Shown here one piece after another: positions 62,072 to 64,000 of a DNA stretch of 64,000 nt. Position numbers and translations under genes: made by a program. Under the pieces are notes generated by a model. That model had not been told where the DNA came from. It saw nothing but the letters and a program-made list of their open reading frames with translations, and searched no databases. Positions within the stretch are counted from its first letter, which is position 1, and each line of letters begins with the position of its first letter. The DNA lies in the NCBI GenBank assembly GCA_963699535.1, contig CAVOUJ010000015.1, positions 15,776 through 79,775 of the forward strand. Direction: 5' to 3'. The stretch is from VBDM01 sp963699535 (GTDB lineage: Bacteria; Pseudomonadota; Gammaproteobacteria; Burkholderiales; SG8-39).

Positions 62072-63012
62072 GCGCCGTGCCGCGGCCGCCGCTCGACCGG
62101 GCCGCGCTCGGCCGCACGCTGACGCGGATCGCGAATGCCGGCGGCCGCGCGGCGTTGAGCGAGCTCATCGCGCTGCCCGCGTTCAGCGCGCGGCGCATCG
62201 GTCTCACCGGGTCACCGGGCACCGGCAAGAGCACGCTGGTGCGCGTCCTCGCCGCGGCGAGCCTCGCGCAAGGCCGCCGCGTCGGCGTGGTCGCGGTGGA
62301 TCCAAGCAGCCCGTACTCCCACGGGGCCATTCTGGGCGACCGCATCCGCATGGGTGAAGTGGCGGGTCATCCGGAGCTGTTTTTCCGCTCGCTGGCGAGC
62401 CGCAGCGCGCACGACGGCCTCGCCGACAATCTTGCCGCCGTTCTGTGCGCAATGGAGCGGCACGACTTCGACGAATTGCTGGTCGAGACGGTCGGCACGG
62501 GCCAGGCTGAAGTCAGCGTGCGCGCGCTGGTGGATTGCGTAGTGCTGGTGCTCATGCCGGAGGCGGGCGATCAAATCCAGGCGATGAAAGCCGGCGTGAC
62601 CGAGATCGCCGACGTGCTGGTCGTGAACAAGGCGGATCTCACCGGCGCCGGGCGGATCGCGGCGGAACTGAACGATACGCTGAGCCTGCGCCGCTACGGT
62701 GCGGGGCAATGGGTGCCCCCGGTGATCCTCACGTCCCGGGATGACGCGGCCTCGCATCGCGCGCTCGTCGAGGCCATCGAGGCGCGCTTCGCGTGGCGCG
62801 GCGATGGCGATGACGAGACCGCGCGCCGGCGCGGGCGCGCCGCGTATCACGCGAGGAGCCTGCTCAGTCAACGCATCGAGGAACTGTTGGAGGCGCTGCC
62901 TCCCGAGACCTTCGATCTGCCGCTGCGCGAAGTTCATCGCGAGCTGGCGCGGCGGCTGTTCGCCGATCAGGAAGATGCCGGGGCTGATTCCGGCAAGCGA
63001 ATGGACGCTTAG
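62068..63012 (+). CDS. meaB: MeaB/ArgK-family G-protein chaperone of B12-dependent mutase
   Basis: 314 residues; ATG overlaps the transferase stop. Walker A GLTGSPGTGKSTLVRVLA, VAVDPSSPYSHGAILGDRIRM, LLVETVGTGQAEVSVRALVDCVVLVLMPEAGDQIQAMKAGVTEIADVLVVNKADL (G3 and NKxD). Loads and protects the adenosylcobalamin cofactor of the adjacent mutase. Last gene of the operon; convergent with the next gene at an 8-bp gap. Confidence 0.95.
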   Translation: MSAVPRPPLDRAALGRTLTRIANAGGRAALSELIALPAFSARRIGLTGSPGTGKSTLVRVLAAASLAQGRRVGVVAVDPSSPYSHGAILGDRIRMGEVAGHPELFFRSLASRSAHDGLADNLAAVLCAMERHDFDELLVETVGTGQAEVSVRALVDCVVLVLMPEAGDQIQAMKAGVTEIADVLVVNKADLTGAGRIAAELNDTLSLRRYGAGQWVPPVILTSRDDAASHRALVEAIEARFAWRGDGDDETARRRGRAAYHARSLLSQRIEELLEALPPETFDLPLREVHRELARRLFADQEDAGADSGKRMDA

Positions 63013-63020
63013 GCCGGCGT

Positions 63021-64000
63021 TCAACCGGCCTTTTTCATTTCGGCGAACGCCTGCTCGAGATCGGCGATGAGGTCGTCCGGGTCCTCGAGCCCGATGTGCA
63101 GCCGTACCGTCGGGCCGCCGGGCTCCCACTTCGTCGCCGTGCGGTATGGCGCGATCGGCGCGACGATGGCGAGACTCTCGAACCCGCCCCAGCTCGAGCC
63201 GATGCCGAAGAGCGTGAGCGCGTTGATGAGCGCGGTGGCCTGCCGCTCGCCGGCATCCAGCACGAAAGAGAACAACGAGGCGGCGCCCGTGAAATCGCGC
63301 TTCCACAAGGCGTGCCCGGGATCGCTCTCGAGCGCGGGGTAGATCACGCGCTTCACCTGCGGCCGCGACTGCAGCCAGCGCGCCACCTTGAGCGCGTTCG
63401 CCATCTGCTGCTTCATGCGCACCCCGATCGTGCGGAAGCCGCGCAGCGCGAGATAGCAGTCGTCGGGGCTGACGCCGTAGCCGTAGTCGGCGACGGCGTG
63501 GCGCACGGTGAGCCAGTGCCGCTCGTTGGTGACAATCAAGCCCATCAGCACGTCCGAATGCCCGGCGATGTACTTGGTCGCGGCGTGTATCGAGACGTCC
63601 ACGCCCTTCTCGAAGGAACGGAAGAAGTAGGGCGTGCCCCAGGTCGTGTCGGCGAGCACCGGTATCCCGCGCTCGTGCGCGACGGCGGCGATCGCCGGGA
63701 TGTCCTGCATTTCGAAGGTGAGCGAGCCGGGCGCCTCGCAGAATACCGCCCGGGTATTGCGCTTGAGGAGCTTGCCGATGCCGGCGCCGATGAGCGGATC
63801 GTAGTACTCGACCTCGATCCCGTTGGGTTTCAGGCGCCGGTCGCAGAAGGCGCGCGTCGGGCCATACACGGGATCGGGCACGAGCAGGTGATCGCCGGTC
63901 TTGAGGAAGGCGCACAGCGCCACCACGATGGCGGCGAGCCCCGAAGGCAGCGCCACCGCCGCATGCCCGCCTTCCATCTGCGCCACGGCCTCTTCCAGCG
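63021..64000 (-). CDS. Cys/Met-metabolism PLP enzyme (cystathionine beta-lyase-like), 5' end beyond window
   Basis: At least 326 residues, with the N-terminus outside. LEEAVAQMEGGHAAVALPSGLAAIVVALCAFLKTGDHLLVPDPVYGPTRAFCD, VFCEAPGSLTFEMQDIPAIAAVAHERGIPVLADTTWGTPYFFRSFEKGVDVSIHAATKYIAGHSDVLMGLIVTN (PLP Lys in ATKYIAGHSD), GYGVSPDDCYLALRGFRTIGVRM. Matches MetC/cystathionine gamma-synthase family, with MetC-like motifs. Converges on meaB. Confidence 0.9.
   Translation of the reverse strand, partial: LEEAVAQMEGGHAAVALPSGLAAIVVALCAFLKTGDHLLVPDPVYGPTRAFCDRRLKPNGIEVEYYDPLIGAGIGKLLKRNTRAVFCEAPGSLTFEMQDIPAIAAVAHERGIPVLADTTWGTPYFFRSFEKGVDVSIHAATKYIAGHSDVLMGLIVTNERHWLTVRHAVADYGYGVSPDDCYLALRGFRTIGVRMKQQMANALKVARWLQSRPQVKRVIYPALESDPGHALWKRDFTGAASLFSFVLDAGERQATALINALTLFGIGSSWGGFESLAIVAPIAPYRTATKWEPGGPTVRLHIGLEDPDDLIADLEQAFAEMKKAG

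Overview
The window looks like Betaproteobacteria (Burkholderiales/Rhodocyclales-type). It shows the gene order petABC, his biosynthesis with tat genes, murA, the mla lipid-transport operon and kds-lpt-rpoN-hpf-ptsN-hprK-rapZ, and it carries several Bug-type (TctC) periplasmic receptors. I saw no rRNA, tRNA or CRISPR array.

The window has two halves of very different quality. Bases 1 to about 31,000 are very GC-rich housekeeping DNA. Nearly every gene there is recognisable but broken by frameshifts, and those I resolved are mostly single extra bases. Minus strand, 1-22,700: cytochrome bc1 (petABC), tatABC, hinT, hisGDCBHAFIE, queF, murA, a BolA protein, an ABC-2 exporter, mlaFEDACB and a Kef-type antiporter. 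degQ/P lies on the plus strand between petA and tatC. Plus strand, 22,870-30,650: kdsD, kdsC, lptC, lptA, lptB, rpoN, hpf, ptsN, hprK and a cut-off rapZ. Gene boundaries in this half are estimates of the true genes, because the frames are disrupted.

Three truncated pieces follow end to end at 30,650-31,005: rapZ without its 3' part, a headless and tailless methyltransferase fragment, and an IS10-like transposase missing its first codons. Downstream the sequence has lower GC and its reading frames are clean. This is best read as a misassembly, or less likely a rearrangement.

Bases 31,000-57,000 are accessory DNA: IS4 and IS30 remnants, two small membrane-protein genes each followed by an integron attC-like site, OsmC proteins, Bug receptors, a YqjD/YqjE-type operon, a type IV pilin with a sigma-54-like promoter, outer-membrane barrels, a winged-helix/TPR regulator next to a methyltransferase-OsmC-SnoaL cluster, a persulfide dioxygenase-rhodanese fusion and several oxidoreductases. 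Intergenic spaces hold several repeat families: a ~57-bp imperfect palindrome (three good copies), a ~135-bp repeat with a built-in GC hairpin (two full, three partial copies), a 222-bp element with perfect 22-bp terminal inverted repeats, and a 14-bp-period repeat.

Bases 57,310-63,012 are the most coherent catabolic unit: an IclR regulator with a palindrome over its -10 box, then enoyl-CoA hydratase, acyl-CoA mutase large subunit, B12-binding small subunit, CaiB-type CoA-transferase and MeaB GTPase. All junctions overlap by 4 bases. Together they suggest activation of an acid to its CoA ester, B12-dependent carbon-skeleton rearrangement and hydration, with substrate unknown. A convergent PLP-dependent Cys/Met-metabolism enzyme runs off the right edge.
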